A stretch of 64,000 nt of DNA from Blautia sp. OF03-15BH. Lineage in GTDB: Bacteria > Bacillota > Clostridia > Lachnospirales > Lachnospiraceae. The translations under genes and the position numbers were made by a program. Below the pieces are notes generated by a model. That model was not told the origin of the DNA, did not search any database, and saw nothing but the letters and a program-made list of their open reading frames with translations. The stretch covers positions 76,058 through 140,057 of the forward strand of contig NZ_QSCM01000008.1 in the NCBI RefSeq assembly GCF_003463065.1, written 5' to 3'. Positions 1 through 8,560 of the stretch are shown piece by piece; the stretch's first letter is position 1, and every line of letters starts with the position of its first letter.

Positions 1-2
1 TC

Positions 3-806
3 AGCTGCTCCGGGATTCAGAGAGGAAAAGCTTCCTTGAAAAGGGGCATTTCTGAGATGCAAATGGCGGCAGAAGCCCATTTTTTTAGCTGTTATGGAAA
101 TAAGAATGAAGAATATCTGGAATTTAAAGAATGGATGGAGAGAAGCTATGATCTTGTAAGTCTGTATCAGAAAGACTACTTTAAGATGCGGAAATTATTT
201 GGTGAGGAAAAGACGGAAGAGATTAACAAGTGTCTTCAGGAAATCTGTCAGAGCATATTAAAAAATGAGCAGAAAAATGCCAAAGACTTTGCTCATTTTC
301 TGGCAGATGTCATTGTTGGAAGTATGCGCTATTATGATAGAAGAGAGCTTCTGGAAAATCTTATTATGGGAGAATATGATATGATTTCAAGGTTGTATCA
401 TCAGGAGACGATGGAAGATTGCTGCAATTATTTTCTGATGGTCTTGGATAGAATTTTTGCGGAAAATAGGAAAAAAGAAGAACAGATTGATTCCAGAACA
501 GCAACCATATGGAAGGTAAAAAAGTACCTGGCAGTTCATTACAGTGAGAAACTTAAGCTTCAGGACATAGCGGATCAGTTTCATTTGTCAGTGAAATATT
601 TTTGTAAGATATTTAAAGAAGAAACTGGAGAGACTTTTGTGAGTTATCTTACTGAACTTCGTCTGAAGGAAGCAGAGAAACTTTTAAAGACGACAGAGCT
701 AAAAACTTATGAGATTGCGGAGCGGACGGGATTTTCGGACTATCATCATTTTTGTAAGACCTTTAAAAAAGTGACAGGAAAAACGCCATCGGATATCCGG
801 GGCTGA
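3..806 (+). CDS. YesN/AraC-type response regulator, 5' end outside window
   Basis: This is the C-terminal part of a transcription factor. The frame is open to the left edge, so the start and a probable receiver domain lie outside. An internal TTG at 36 is in frame but has no convincing ribosome binding site. The last ~100 residues carry a double AraC helix-turn-helix, with recognition helices near LQDIADQFHLSVKYFCKIF and YEIAERTGFSDYHHFCKTF. The middle part is helical and resembles the linker of YesN regulators. Such regulators normally pair with a YesM-type sensor kinase and control an adjacent sugar ABC transporter, which is what follows here. The family call is firm; the ligand and partner kinase are not visible. 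Confidence 0.85.
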   Translation, partial: SCSGIQRGKASLKRGISEMQMAAEAHFFSCYGNKNEEYLEFKEWMERSYDLVSLYQKDYFKMRKLFGEEKTEEINKCLQEICQSILKNEQKNAKDFAHFLADVIVGSMRYYDRRELLENLIMGEYDMISRLYHQETMEDCCNYFLMVLDRIFAENRKKEEQIDSRTATIWKVKKYLAVHYSEKLKLQDIADQFHLSVKYFCKIFKEETGETFVSYLTELRLKEAEKLLKTTELKTYEIAERTGFSDYHHFCKTFKKVTGKTPSDIRG

Positions 807-807
807 G

Positions 808-845
808 AAACAGACCACAGGTAAAACACCTGTTGGTCTGTTTCT
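808..845 (+). terminator. Intrinsic terminator of the regulator gene
   Basis: The arms AAACAGACCACAGGT and ACCTGTTGGTCTGTTT pair almost completely around a short AAAAC loop and run into T-rich sequence, directly after the stop codon. Confidence 0.8.
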
Positions 846-859
846 GTATAGAAGCGAAG

Positions 860-888
860 ATATGATACGATAGAAGAAAATATGATAC
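860..888 (+). promoter_or_regulatory. Direct repeat ATATGATAC, candidate regulator operator
   Basis: ATATGATAC occurs at 860-868 and 880-888, so the two copies are exactly 20 bp (two helical turns) apart. They lie upstream of the solute-binding protein gene. AraC/YesN proteins usually bind direct repeats with this phasing. Assignment to the upstream regulator is inference. Confidence 0.4.
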
Positions 889-1009
889 AAAAAAGAAGAG
901 AAATCCGAAGAGAGAGGATTTATGACACAGGAAAACGAATATTTTCAATGTTTTTTACATCTGATATTTTATATACTACAGTCACAAAAAAACAAAGGAG
1001 GTACGAGGT

Positions 1010-2257
1010 ATGAAAAGAAATGTAAAAGGCTTTATGGCACTGGCAATTGCAGGAGGACTGGCAATTTCCGGATTGGGAGGAATCCCTTCTGTGGAGGCAT
1101 CCGATGGAAAGACAGTTATCAACTTTTACTATTGGGATGAAGGTCAGAAAGAAGGCATGGACGAGCTGATCTCTATGTTTGAGACATCTCAGGATGAGAT
1201 AGTTGTGGAGTCTACCATCGTACCCTGGGGTGAATACTGGACGAAACTGAAAACAGCTCTTCCAACGGGAACAGGACCGGATGTATTCTGGATGAATATG
1301 TATGCACCAGATTATATGAATGCAGGGCTTTTGTTGGATCTTACAGATAATCTGAATGAAGCAGGAGTGGATATGAGTAAGTATCCTGAGGCTGTTTCAG
1401 AAATGTATACGCAGGATGGAAAGATTTATGGTGTACCAAAGGATTATGATGGAATGGCACTCTATTATAACAAAGCTATTTTTGATGAGATGGGAGTAGA
1501 GTATCCGACAGCAGACTGGACTTGGGATGATCTTCTGGAAAAAGCACAGGCACTCACCAATGAGAGCCATTATGGATTTATCGCAAGACCGGATGGAAAC
1601 AGTGGATATCAGAACTTTATTTATGAAAATGGCGGTTCTCTGGTAGATGCAGATGGTATGCCAACAGTAAATGGAAAAGAAGTGACAGAGGCGTTACAGT
1701 TCGAGCATGATCTCATGTATGAATACAAAGTAGCACCGACAGGTACGGAACTTCTGGAATTTGCACCGGATGATATGTTCATTTCCGGACAGGCTGCGAT
1801 GATCACCAGTGGTTCTTGGTCTATTCAGACTTATGTAGAGGCATTGGGAAGTGACTGCCAGATAGCAGAATTGCCGATGAAGGTAAAAAAAGGAGCAACC
1901 ACTCATGGACTGGCTTACAGTGTGGCAGCAAACAGCAGCAATAAAGAAGCCGCAATGAAATTTGTTGAATTTGCAGCGACAAAGGAAGCTCAGGAGGTAA
2001 CTGCAAAAGCAGCGATTCCAGCATATGAGGGAACATCTGAACAGTGGCTGGAACTCTATCCGGATCAGGATGTGCAGATTCTTCTGGATTCTGTAGCTTA
2101 TGCGTCTCCGAATCCATATTATGCAAAAAATCATTCAGAGACCGCTCAGATCTTTACCGATACGATCTCCGCTATGTGGGTAGATGAAAATGCAGATATT
2201 CAGGCAATGTTGGATGAAGCGCAGGAAAAAATGCTTGAGACCGTAAATAAGGAATAA
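1010..2257 (+). CDS. Carbohydrate ABC transporter solute-binding protein
   Basis: This 415-residue protein has an N-terminal signal peptide (basic start, hydrophobic stretch, small residues near 25-30) but no lipobox cysteine, so its anchoring is unclear. The mature part has the family 1 solute-binding architecture: an early FYYWDEGQ strand, a TGTGPDVFWMN segment, and YGVPKDYDGMALYYNKAIF, as in maltose/multiple-sugar binding proteins. A strong AAAGGAGG lies about 9 bases upstream of the ATG. It heads a transporter set with two permeases. No ATPase gene is present, so a shared MsmK/MalK-type ATPase encoded elsewhere is expected. The sugar cannot be named from sequence. Confidence 0.9.
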   Translation: MKRNVKGFMALAIAGGLAISGLGGIPSVEASDGKTVINFYYWDEGQKEGMDELISMFETSQDEIVVESTIVPWGEYWTKLKTALPTGTGPDVFWMNMYAPDYMNAGLLLDLTDNLNEAGVDMSKYPEAVSEMYTQDGKIYGVPKDYDGMALYYNKAIFDEMGVEYPTADWTWDDLLEKAQALTNESHYGFIARPDGNSGYQNFIYENGGSLVDADGMPTVNGKEVTEALQFEHDLMYEYKVAPTGTELLEFAPDDMFISGQAAMITSGSWSIQTYVEALGSDCQIAELPMKVKKGATTHGLAYSVAANSSNKEAAMKFVEFAATKEAQEVTAKAAIPAYEGTSEQWLELYPDQDVQILLDSVAYASPNPYYAKNHSETAQIFTDTISAMWVDENADIQAMLDEAQEKMLETVNKE

Positions 2258-2319
2258 AAGAAACAGGAAAATGGGAATGGGCTGCGGTAGAGCGGCCCAT
2301 TTTTCAAAAGGGTGATCGT

Positions 2320-3216
2320 ATGAGGAAAAGAAAATTTAAACAAGAATGGTTCTGGGCCTATGTATTTATAGCTCCCATGGTGATAGGCACCCTGATCTTC
2401 GGAATTGTACCAATCCTGTATTCTGCAGGTTTATCATTAATGAAATGGGATGGATTGGGAGAAAAGACATTTAATGGTCTGACAAATTTTGTGAATCTTA
2501 TGAAAGATGAAAAATTTAGATATGAGATAAGGAACACGCTAGTCTATACCATTGCAGTAGTACCGATCACGTTGATGTTATCTTTGGGCGTTGCGAACCT
2601 TTTAAATAAAGGACTTCAGGCAACTGGTTTCTTCCGCGTAATCTATTTCCTACCGAATATTGTTATGCCGGTGGCAGTAGCTATGGTATGGCGTTTTCTG
2701 TTAAATTCAAAAGTGGGACTGGTGAATGTTTTCCTAAGAGTACTGCATCTTCCAACACCGGGATGGATTTCAGATCCGAAATATATTATGGCTTCTCTAG
2801 TGATAATCAGTGTCTGGAGCGGAGTCGGTTATAATGCGATTATCATGCTGGCCGGTTTGCAAGGAATTTCCCCGTCTCTGTATGAATCGGCGCGGCTGGA
2901 TGGAGCAAGCAGTATCCGGATTTTCTGGAAAATCACATTCCCGTTATTGAGCCCCACCTTATTTTTCCTGACAACCATGAGTATCATGAACAGCATGCGT
3001 GCCTTTGATATCATTTATACCTTTATCGGAAAGGCTGATCAGGGAGGACCGATTGTGGATGCGTCCAGAACGGTTGTATTTGGAATTTATGATAAAGCAT
3101 TCAAATTTCTGAATATGGGAGGCGCGTCCGCAGAAGCAATGATTCTGTTTTTCATGATAGCAGTGATTACCGTTGTACAATTTAAGTTACAGGATAAATG
3201 GGTATTTTACGAATAG
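2320..3216 (+). CDS. Sugar ABC transporter permease, MalF/UgpA type
   Basis: This 298-residue inner-membrane protein has six predicted transmembrane helices, beginning near residue 12 (FWAYVFIAPMVIGTLIFGIV). The cytoplasmic EAA loop appears as ESARLDGASSIRIFWKITFP around residues 188-207, the surface that docks onto the ATPase. It lies 62 bp after the binding protein; the gap holds a small GC-rich inverted repeat and a GGTGAT-type ribosome binding site. It forms the first half of the heterodimeric channel with the next gene. Confidence 0.9.
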   Translation: MRKRKFKQEWFWAYVFIAPMVIGTLIFGIVPILYSAGLSLMKWDGLGEKTFNGLTNFVNLMKDEKFRYEIRNTLVYTIAVVPITLMLSLGVANLLNKGLQATGFFRVIYFLPNIVMPVAVAMVWRFLLNSKVGLVNVFLRVLHLPTPGWISDPKYIMASLVIISVWSGVGYNAIIMLAGLQGISPSLYESARLDGASSIRIFWKITFPLLSPTLFFLTTMSIMNSMRAFDIIYTFIGKADQGGPIVDASRTVVFGIYDKAFKFLNMGGASAEAMILFFMIAVITVVQFKLQDKWVFYE

Positions 3217-3230
3217 GGGAGGAGATTGGT

Positions 3231-4064
3231 ATGAATAAAAAAAGCAGAGAACTAAGAGAAAAAATCATCTCCTATACGATTCTGACCTTAGGGGCAGTTG
3301 TCATGCTGGTACCATTTCTGTGGATGATACTGACATCCTTTAAAACCTATGCGGAGACGGTCAAAATCCCGATTCAGTGGTTGCCTTCTGTGTGGAATCT
3401 CAATAATTACCGGGAAGTGCTCGTAAAGCTGGATTTTGTCAGATATTATGGAAATACGATCCTCGTTACTGTGATTACGACCTCGTTGATGCTATTCATT
3501 GGTTCTTTATCCGCATTTGCTTTTGCAAGGATGAATTTTCCCTTAAAAAATTTACTCTTTTATATGCTTTTGACTGTATTTATGGTTCCATCACAGATGA
3601 CGATGATTCCAAAGTATCTGATCATCACAAAATTGAAATGGGTGGACAGTTTAAAGGCACTTGTTATTCCGAATCTATTCAGTGTATATACTATGTTCAT
3701 GCTGAGACAGTTTTTTGCATCACTTCCCAGGGAACTGGAAGATGCGGGAAAGATAGACGGCTGTTCTTATTTCAGATTGTACTGGAATATTGAAATGCCT
3801 CTATGTAAAAGTTCCATCGTAGCAATCACAGTGTTGAATGTACTGTGGTGTTGGAATGATCTTCTGTGGCCGCTGATTGCTACCAGTTCTGATAAAATGC
3901 GTGTGCTGTCTGTTGCGATGGCAACGTTGCAGGGACAACATGGCACACAGTATCAGCTTTTGATGGCAGCAGGCGTTTTGGCGGTCATACCGATGATTAT
4001 TATTTATATTTTTGGACAGAAATATTTTATCGAAGGTGTAGCTTTTTCAGGATTGAAAGGATAA
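3231..4064 (+). CDS. Sugar ABC transporter permease, MalG/UgpE type
   Basis: This is the second permease, about 277 residues with six transmembrane segments. The EAA loop reads ELEDAGKIDGCSYFRLYWNI. An in-frame ATG at 3198 would overlap the previous gene. The ATG at 3231 is preferred because GGGGAGG sits about 8 bases before it and the sequence after it starts with the usual basic N-terminus (MNKKSRELREK). It pairs with the MalF-like subunit upstream and would need an ATPase from another locus. Confidence 0.88.
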   Translation: MNKKSRELREKIISYTILTLGAVVMLVPFLWMILTSFKTYAETVKIPIQWLPSVWNLNNYREVLVKLDFVRYYGNTILVTVITTSLMLFIGSLSAFAFARMNFPLKNLLFYMLLTVFMVPSQMTMIPKYLIITKLKWVDSLKALVIPNLFSVYTMFMLRQFFASLPRELEDAGKIDGCSYFRLYWNIEMPLCKSSIVAITVLNVLWCWNDLLWPLIATSSDKMRVLSVAMATLQGQHGTQYQLLMAAGVLAVIPMIIIYIFGQKYFIEGVAFSGLKG

Positions 4065-4076
4065 AGGTGAGATGAT

Positions 4077-4904
4077 ATGAGAATAGACGCACATGTACAT
4101 ATGCATGGACAGGAAAAGGATTCCGGTGAATTTATGAAAAGACTTGAAATGGCTGGTTTTGATGGAGCGGTTGTTTTTTCACCCGCGCCGGACGGAATGC
4201 TTGGACCTGGAAAAACAGGTACTCCAAAGGAGAGACTAGAGAAACTGATGACCTATGTGAAAGGACGTGATACGTTATATCCATTCTATTTCCTTGATCC
4301 AACGGATGAGGATGCTCTAGAGCAGGTGAAGCTGGCAAAAGAAGCGGGTGTATACGGTTATAAAATCATCTGCAGCCATTTTTATCCATGGAATCCGCAG
4401 GCAATGGAAGTATACCGTTGGATAGCAGAGCAACATATGCCACTTATGTTCCATTCTGGAATCCTTTACGATGGAATCAATGCATCAGGAAAATACAATA
4501 GACCTTGTGAATTTGAACCTCTTTTATCTGTGGCTGGTTTGCGTTTTTCAGTTGCTCATGTATCATGGCCCTGGACTGGAGAATGTATTGCTGTTTATGG
4601 AAAATTTAATGCTTTTCTGAAAAGAAATCCTGGAGGAAAAGCAGCTGAGTTGTTCCTTGATCTGACACCGGGAACACCGCCGACATTCAGAAAACCGGTT
4701 TTAACGGACGTTTATGGAAATGGTTTTGATGTGGAACAGACAACCTTTTGGGGTAGCGACAATGTGGCGGAAGGCTATAACTGGGAATATGCGAAACGAA
4801 TCAGAGAGAGAGACGAGGAGATTTTCAAGGAACTTAGACTATCAGAAAAAATAAAAGAGAGTATTTTCTGTGAAAATTTTATGAGATTTATGAATAATAA
4901 CTAG
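4077..4904 (+). CDS. Amidohydrolase-family (TIM-barrel) metal-dependent hydrolase
   Basis: This 275-residue protein starts with MRIDAHVHMH, the HxH metal-binding signature on the first barrel strand. Further candidate ligands are the His of LMFHSGILYDG, the His of VAHVSWPW and the Asp of WGSDN near the C-terminus, as in the amidohydrolase-2 superfamily (PF04909-like). It has no signal peptide. It begins 12 bp after the permease, so it is probably the last gene of the import operon and acts on the imported compound or a downstream lactone, amide or decarboxylation step. The substrate is unknown. Confidence 0.75.
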   Translation: MRIDAHVHMHGQEKDSGEFMKRLEMAGFDGAVVFSPAPDGMLGPGKTGTPKERLEKLMTYVKGRDTLYPFYFLDPTDEDALEQVKLAKEAGVYGYKIICSHFYPWNPQAMEVYRWIAEQHMPLMFHSGILYDGINASGKYNRPCEFEPLLSVAGLRFSVAHVSWPWTGECIAVYGKFNAFLKRNPGGKAAELFLDLTPGTPPTFRKPVLTDVYGNGFDVEQTTFWGSDNVAEGYNWEYAKRIRERDEEIFKELRLSEKIKESIFCENFMRFMNNN

Positions 4905-4955
4905 AAAAAGACATTTGAATTAATGTTTTTGCTTTGAAACACAGCACAATACGAT

Positions 4956-5120
4956 GCCTGGCGGAATCGCGATGGGTTGCGTCCTCGAAGCCAACACACA
5001 TTCTTAAATACACTACAAAGCCCGGGTCATGCACAACTATATGCACTCCCGGGCTTTTCAATTTTTCAATCTCTCTTACTTAATGCTCCAGTGCCTCTTT
5101 GCCCATCTACTCCAGCAGCT
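4956..5120. repeat. Degenerate direct copy of pncB 3' end, terminator and palindrome edge
   Basis: The segment matches 6888-7047 in the same orientation. It contains a shortened right arm of the palindrome (GCCTGGCGGAATCG), the sequence CGTCCTCGAAGCC, the terminator and then about 40 bases matching the end of pncB. Read on the minus strand the remnant gives LLE-stop-MGKEALEH-stop, against LLEKMGREALEY-stop in the intact gene, so this copy is non-coding and decaying. Confidence 0.85.
5017..5058. terminator. Duplicate copy of the pncB terminator
   Basis: AAAGCCCGGG and CCCGGGCTTTT are perfectly complementary around a 21-base loop containing TGCACAACTATATGCA. It is flanked by A and T runs, so it could work in both directions and would also stop transcripts leaving the amidohydrolase gene. 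Confidence 0.75.
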
Positions 5121-5422
5121 TTAGCTAGCACAGCACTTTTTGAAATAATCAGCTCAGTGACTTATCTGTAAATTCGCTTGTACACTTGAAAAGCTTCGGT
5201 GTAGCCCGTATCAAAAAAATCCATAAAAACATATAAAATATTATATCTTATATGCAAAATAATAATTAAAAAATGCATCTACATATGATATTGTTATGGC
5301 TGCGGGAAAATAGAAAAATAAAATTTGTCTATGGAAAATCCGGTTGATTCCTGATGCAATTTTTCCTTATAATAGCAGTAGATTGCTAGCCTTTTGTGGA
5401 GTCGTAGAAGAGTGAACCGACA

Positions 5423-5964
5423 GTGTACAAAATACTAAACCGGGCGATCTTCTATGCAAGTCGTCTGATATCATCTCAAAAAGAGCGGGATTTTGTTGGC
5501 TCTGATTATGATGACATTAAACGGGTATTCAGCATCTGGATCTGTATGAACATGGATGTCAACAGCATGAGTTTTATTCATTTGATGAAAGAAGACCATT
5601 TGGAAGCTCATACTGGGGTGGAAACCTCAATTTGCTGAACATCATTCTTATTGGGATCACGAATGATCTTCCGGCGCATGAAGAGAAATACGAACTCCAT
5701 CGTCTACTTGCTGCCTTATTTTCTACGCAGCTGGTCGAACAGGAGAAATTGGAAATCATTGGAGAGGAATATAAGATTCCTTTGACGGAAAAGGAAAGAA
5801 GGGACGTGAAACTTATGTGTAATTTAAGCGAAGGTATAGAAGAAAAAGCAGAGTTTATTTTAAATATGCATAGAGAAGGCTTTTCTTTTGAACAGATCGC
5901 CCGAGTTGCAAGGATGGAAGCCGAAGAGATAGAAACACTCATAAAAAAGGAAACTCTGGATTGA
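5423..5964 (+). pseudogene. Remnant of a PD-(D/E)XK nuclease-family transposase (Rpn-like)
   Basis: Two frames together read like the C-terminal half of the Rpn/PD-(D/E)XK transposase proteins common in Lachnospiraceae. The first frame (5423-5638) has SRLISSQKERDF, YDDIKRVFSIWICMNM and IHLMKEDHLE. The second (continuing from about 5605) has GGNLNLLNIILIGITNDLP, EKYELHRLLAALFS and a C-terminal helical tail EGFSFEQIARVARM. They are joined by a frameshift near 5600-5620. The N-terminal nuclease core is missing, and an in-frame stop lies just upstream of 5423. The gene is therefore truncated and frameshifted. The family call rests on remembered sequence patterns. Confidence 0.7.
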
Positions 5965-6008
5965 AAAAATACTTTCCAGCAAGAGTAATACCCGGGAGAT
6001 AAAACTTT

Positions 6009-6605
6009 ATGAATGAAAACGAATCCCAATGGGACAAACTGTTAAAAATCAAAACCACCGGTCGCGACGATTCTCACGCAGACCAGTACCGTTATCCCTA
6101 TGAACCGACGCCCTACTCTGTACTGGAGCGTCTGGCAAACAGCGGGCTTATCGGAAAAAACAACACCCTCCTGGACTATGGCACCGGCAAAGGCAGAGTC
6201 TGCTTTTTTCTATCTTATCAGACACGCTGCCGTTCCATTGGTGTAGAATACGATGAACGGATCTTTTCCGGGGCAGAAGAAAACAGACTCCGTGCCGTTT
6301 CCGGGAAGCGGACTGTCTTTGAAATGCAGGCAGCCGAAACCTATCCCGTACCGGTAGAAGTGGATCGCTGCTATTTTTTCAATCCATTTTCTGTAGAACT
6401 TCTGCAGAAAGTTCTGGCCCAGATCTACACTTCCTATTACGAAAATCCCCGCGAGATGCTGTTGTTTTTCTACTACCCGTCCGAAGAATACGTCAGCTGC
6501 CTGATGACAGAAGAACAGCTCCTGTTTTACGACGAAATCGATACCAGGGATCTATTTGAGGGAAATAATGAACGCGAGAAGATCCTGATCTTTGAAGTGG
6601 TATGA
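6009..6605 (+). CDS. Class I SAM-dependent methyltransferase
   Basis: This 198-residue protein has the SAM-binding motif I LLDYGTGKGR near residue 54, followed by an acidic strand end (SIGVEYDE) expected to hold the ribose hydroxyls. Motif IV is weak: VDRCYFFNPFSVELL may take the place of the usual NPPY-type catalytic motif. The substrate is unknown. The gene lies between the transposase remnant and the palindrome, inside the segment bracketed by the duplicated pncB-terminator sequence, so it may have arrived with that DNA. Its codon usage is richer in C-ending codons than the transporter genes to the left. Confidence 0.75.
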   Translation: MNENESQWDKLLKIKTTGRDDSHADQYRYPYEPTPYSVLERLANSGLIGKNNTLLDYGTGKGRVCFFLSYQTRCRSIGVEYDERIFSGAEENRLRAVSGKRTVFEMQAAETYPVPVEVDRCYFFNPFSVELLQKVLAQIYTSYYENPREMLLFFYYPSEEYVSCLMTEEQLLFYDEIDTRDLFEGNNEREKILIFEVV

Positions 6606-6640
6606 TTTGAACGCAGATCGCGAAGCGACTGCGTTCATGA

Positions 6641-6670
6641 GCAAGTAGCGAAGCGGATTGCGAATGTCCG
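6641..6670. repeat. Dispersed intergenic repeat, copy 1
   Basis: This 30-base stretch starting GCAAGTAGCGAAGCGGATT matches 24 of 30 positions with 8561-8590 upstream of pncB. The core CGAAGCGGATTG is also repeated locally near 6684-6696. Copies thus lie on both sides of pncB. Confidence 0.55.
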
Positions 6671-6708
6671 ATTTACCACAGTCGCGAAGCGGATTGCTAT
6701 CATAAACC

Positions 6709-6912
6709 AGCACCCCATCCCGATTCCAGTCAGGCGTCATGTGGAGGCAGGGCAGAAATTCTTGGCTCGCAGAAATCTGCGCTATGAGCGGAAATCCATT
6801 GTCTGAGCGAAGCGAGTTATGGATTTCCACGAATGCTTTTAGCAGATTTCCGCAAGCCTTAGAATTTCGCCCCGCCGCAACTGAAAGCCTGGCGGAATCG
6901 GGACGGGGTGCG
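6709..6912. repeat. ~200-bp imperfect palindrome downstream of pncB
   Basis: The left arm (about 6709-6780) and the right arm (about 6842-6912) are reverse complements over roughly 70 bp with scattered mismatches. Examples are CACCCCATCCCGATTCC against GGAATCGGGACGGGGTG, and GCAGAAATCTGC against GCAGATTTCCGC. The centre forms a second hairpin, GGAAATCCAT/ATGGATTTCC, around GAGCGAAGCGAG. This is the shape of a MITE-like or long-hairpin element. The 400-base gap 6606-7006 holds only this palindrome, the small repeats and the pncB terminator. Confidence 0.75.
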
Positions 6913-6943
6913 TCCTCGAAGCCATCTATAACCACATATTACC

Positions 6944-6986
6944 AAAAGCCCGGGTCATGCACAACCATATGCACTCCCGGGCTTTT
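6944..6986 (-). terminator. pncB terminator (bidirectional shape)
   Basis: AAAAGCCCGGG pairs with CCCGGGCTTTT around a 21-base loop, just past the pncB stop codon on the minus strand. A nearly identical copy lies at 5017-5058. Confidence 0.85.
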
Positions 6987-7006
6987 CAATTTTCAATCTC
7001 TCTTAC

Positions 7007-8473
7007 TTAATACTCCAGTGCCTCTCTGCCCATCTTCTCCAGCAGCTCAGACTTGATCTTATAAAGCTTATCGGAAAGATCCACATAAACCTCATGCGGA
7101 TTGATCAGACGTTTGGTCTCATCCCAGAGAGTCTCTTTTTCTCTGGTACAGATGTCACGGATCTCCATGACAGAAGGAGACGTATAAACACACTCACCGT
7201 CCTTAAATACCGGAACCAGAAGCTCTCTTAAAGTATAAGTGTTGGCGTGTATCTTTGTTTTCTTCCAAGTCTCCAGCGGATCAAAGACGATCATATCCTT
7301 TGTCTCATCGAACGTCTCATCCGCCAGACAGATCAGGTCTGCACGGATCTTGCCGGTCTGCCGGTCGTAGATCCGGTAGATGGTCTTGTTACCCGGGTTG
7401 GTGATCTTTTCCGTGTTTTCAGAAAGCTTGATCTTCGGGATAAATTCACCGGTCTCTGCATCCTGAACAGCAGCCAGCTTGTATACGCCGCCGAAAGCCG
7501 GGCAGTCCTTACTGGTGATGAGGTTGGTGCCGACACCCCAGGAAGTGATCTTTGCACCCTGAGTCTTCAAGCTGTCGATGAGGTACTCATCCAGGTCACT
7601 GGAGGCGGAAATGAAAGCATCCTCAAAACCGGCAGCATCCAGAAGCTTTCTGGCCTGCTTGGACATGTAAGCCAGGTCGCCGCTGTCCAGACGGATACCA
7701 TAATTTTTCAAAGGAATGCCCGCTTCGCGCATCTCCTTGAAAACACGGATGGCATTGGGAACACCGGATTTCAGCGTGTCGTAAGTATCTACCAGCAGGC
7801 AGCAGGCATTGGGATAAAGATCAGCATAGGTCTTGAATGCGGTGTATTCATCAGGGAAACTCATGATCCAGCTATGCGCATGGGTTCCTTTGACCGGCAC
7901 ATCAAAGAGCTGGCCGCAGAGTACGTTGGAAGTACCGACACAGCCGGCAATGACAGCCGCTCTGGCACCGTAGACACCTGCATCCGGACCTTGGGCACGG
8001 CGAAGACCAAACTCCATGATGCTGTCACCTTTTGCTGCATAAACGACTCTGGCAGCCTTGGTTGCGATCAGACTCTGATGGTTCAAGATCGTGAGGATGG
8101 CAGTTTCCACCAGCTGCGCTTCCATGATAGGTGCTACGACTTTGATCAGCGGTTCGCGGGGGAAAACAACCGTTCCTTCCGGAATGGCATAAATGTCGCC
8201 GCTGAAATGGAAGTCTTCCAGATATTCCAGAAAATCTTCATCGAAAACATGAAGGTCACGGAGATAATTGACATCTTCTTTGGAAAAACGAAGATTTTTG
8301 ATGTAATCGATGACCTGTTCAAGACCTGCAGCGATGGCATAGCCGCCGTCACAGGGATTTTTCCGGTAAAAAGCATCGAAGACGACTTTTTCTTTGTTCT
8401 GGGATTTAAAATATCCCTGCATCATGGTCAGCTCATAGAAATCAGTCAGCAGTGTCAGATTCATTGTACTCAT
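7007..8473 (-). CDS. pncB: Nicotinate phosphoribosyltransferase
   Basis: This ~488-residue enzyme converts nicotinate, PRPP and ATP to nicotinate mononucleotide in NAD salvage. It opens with NLTLLTDFYELTMMQGYF, the family's N-terminal signature. It contains MEFGLRRAQGPDAG, which includes the active-site histidine-replacing/PRPP-contact region of this subfamily, as well as GTHAHSWIMSFP and GIRLDSGDLAYMSKQ. The length fits the long Firmicute form. The frame extends upstream to 8527, but the ATG at 8473 has AAGAGGT 7-8 bases before it and gives the usual MSTMNLTLL start. It is transcribed alone, away from the methyltransferase, and ends at a strong terminator. Confidence 0.95.
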   Translation of the reverse strand: MSTMNLTLLTDFYELTMMQGYFKSQNKEKVVFDAFYRKNPCDGGYAIAAGLEQVIDYIKNLRFSKEDVNYLRDLHVFDEDFLEYLEDFHFSGDIYAIPEGTVVFPREPLIKVVAPIMEAQLVETAILTILNHQSLIATKAARVVYAAKGDSIMEFGLRRAQGPDAGVYGARAAVIAGCVGTSNVLCGQLFDVPVKGTHAHSWIMSFPDEYTAFKTYADLYPNACCLLVDTYDTLKSGVPNAIRVFKEMREAGIPLKNYGIRLDSGDLAYMSKQARKLLDAAGFEDAFISASSDLDEYLIDSLKTQGAKITSWGVGTNLITSKDCPAFGGVYKLAAVQDAETGEFIPKIKLSENTEKITNPGNKTIYRIYDRQTGKIRADLICLADETFDETKDMIVFDPLETWKKTKIHANTYTLRELLVPVFKDGECVYTSPSVMEIRDICTREKETLWDETKRLINPHEVYVDLSDKLYKIKSELLEKMGREALEY

Positions 8474-8560
8474 AGTGATTACCTCTTTTTTATAATTTAA
8501 CCGAATCAAGCAAGTCCCCTGCTTCAATTGCGCAAAGCAATAAGCGTCATCCGGTTATGG

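Larger units (their letters stand above)
4905..5422. other. Gene-poor scar region with decayed duplicate DNA
   Basis: These 518 bases contain no convincing gene. The left half (4956-5120) is a degenerate copy of sequence at 6888-7047; the rest is AT-rich and without recognisable motifs apart from run-on sequence into the transposase remnant at 5423. Confidence 0.6.

Noticed and set aside
7247..8500. Long plus-strand reading frame (417 codons) opposite pncB
   Set aside because: It is the antisense shadow of a complete and well-recognised pncB gene, has no ribosome site, and its translation resembles no family.
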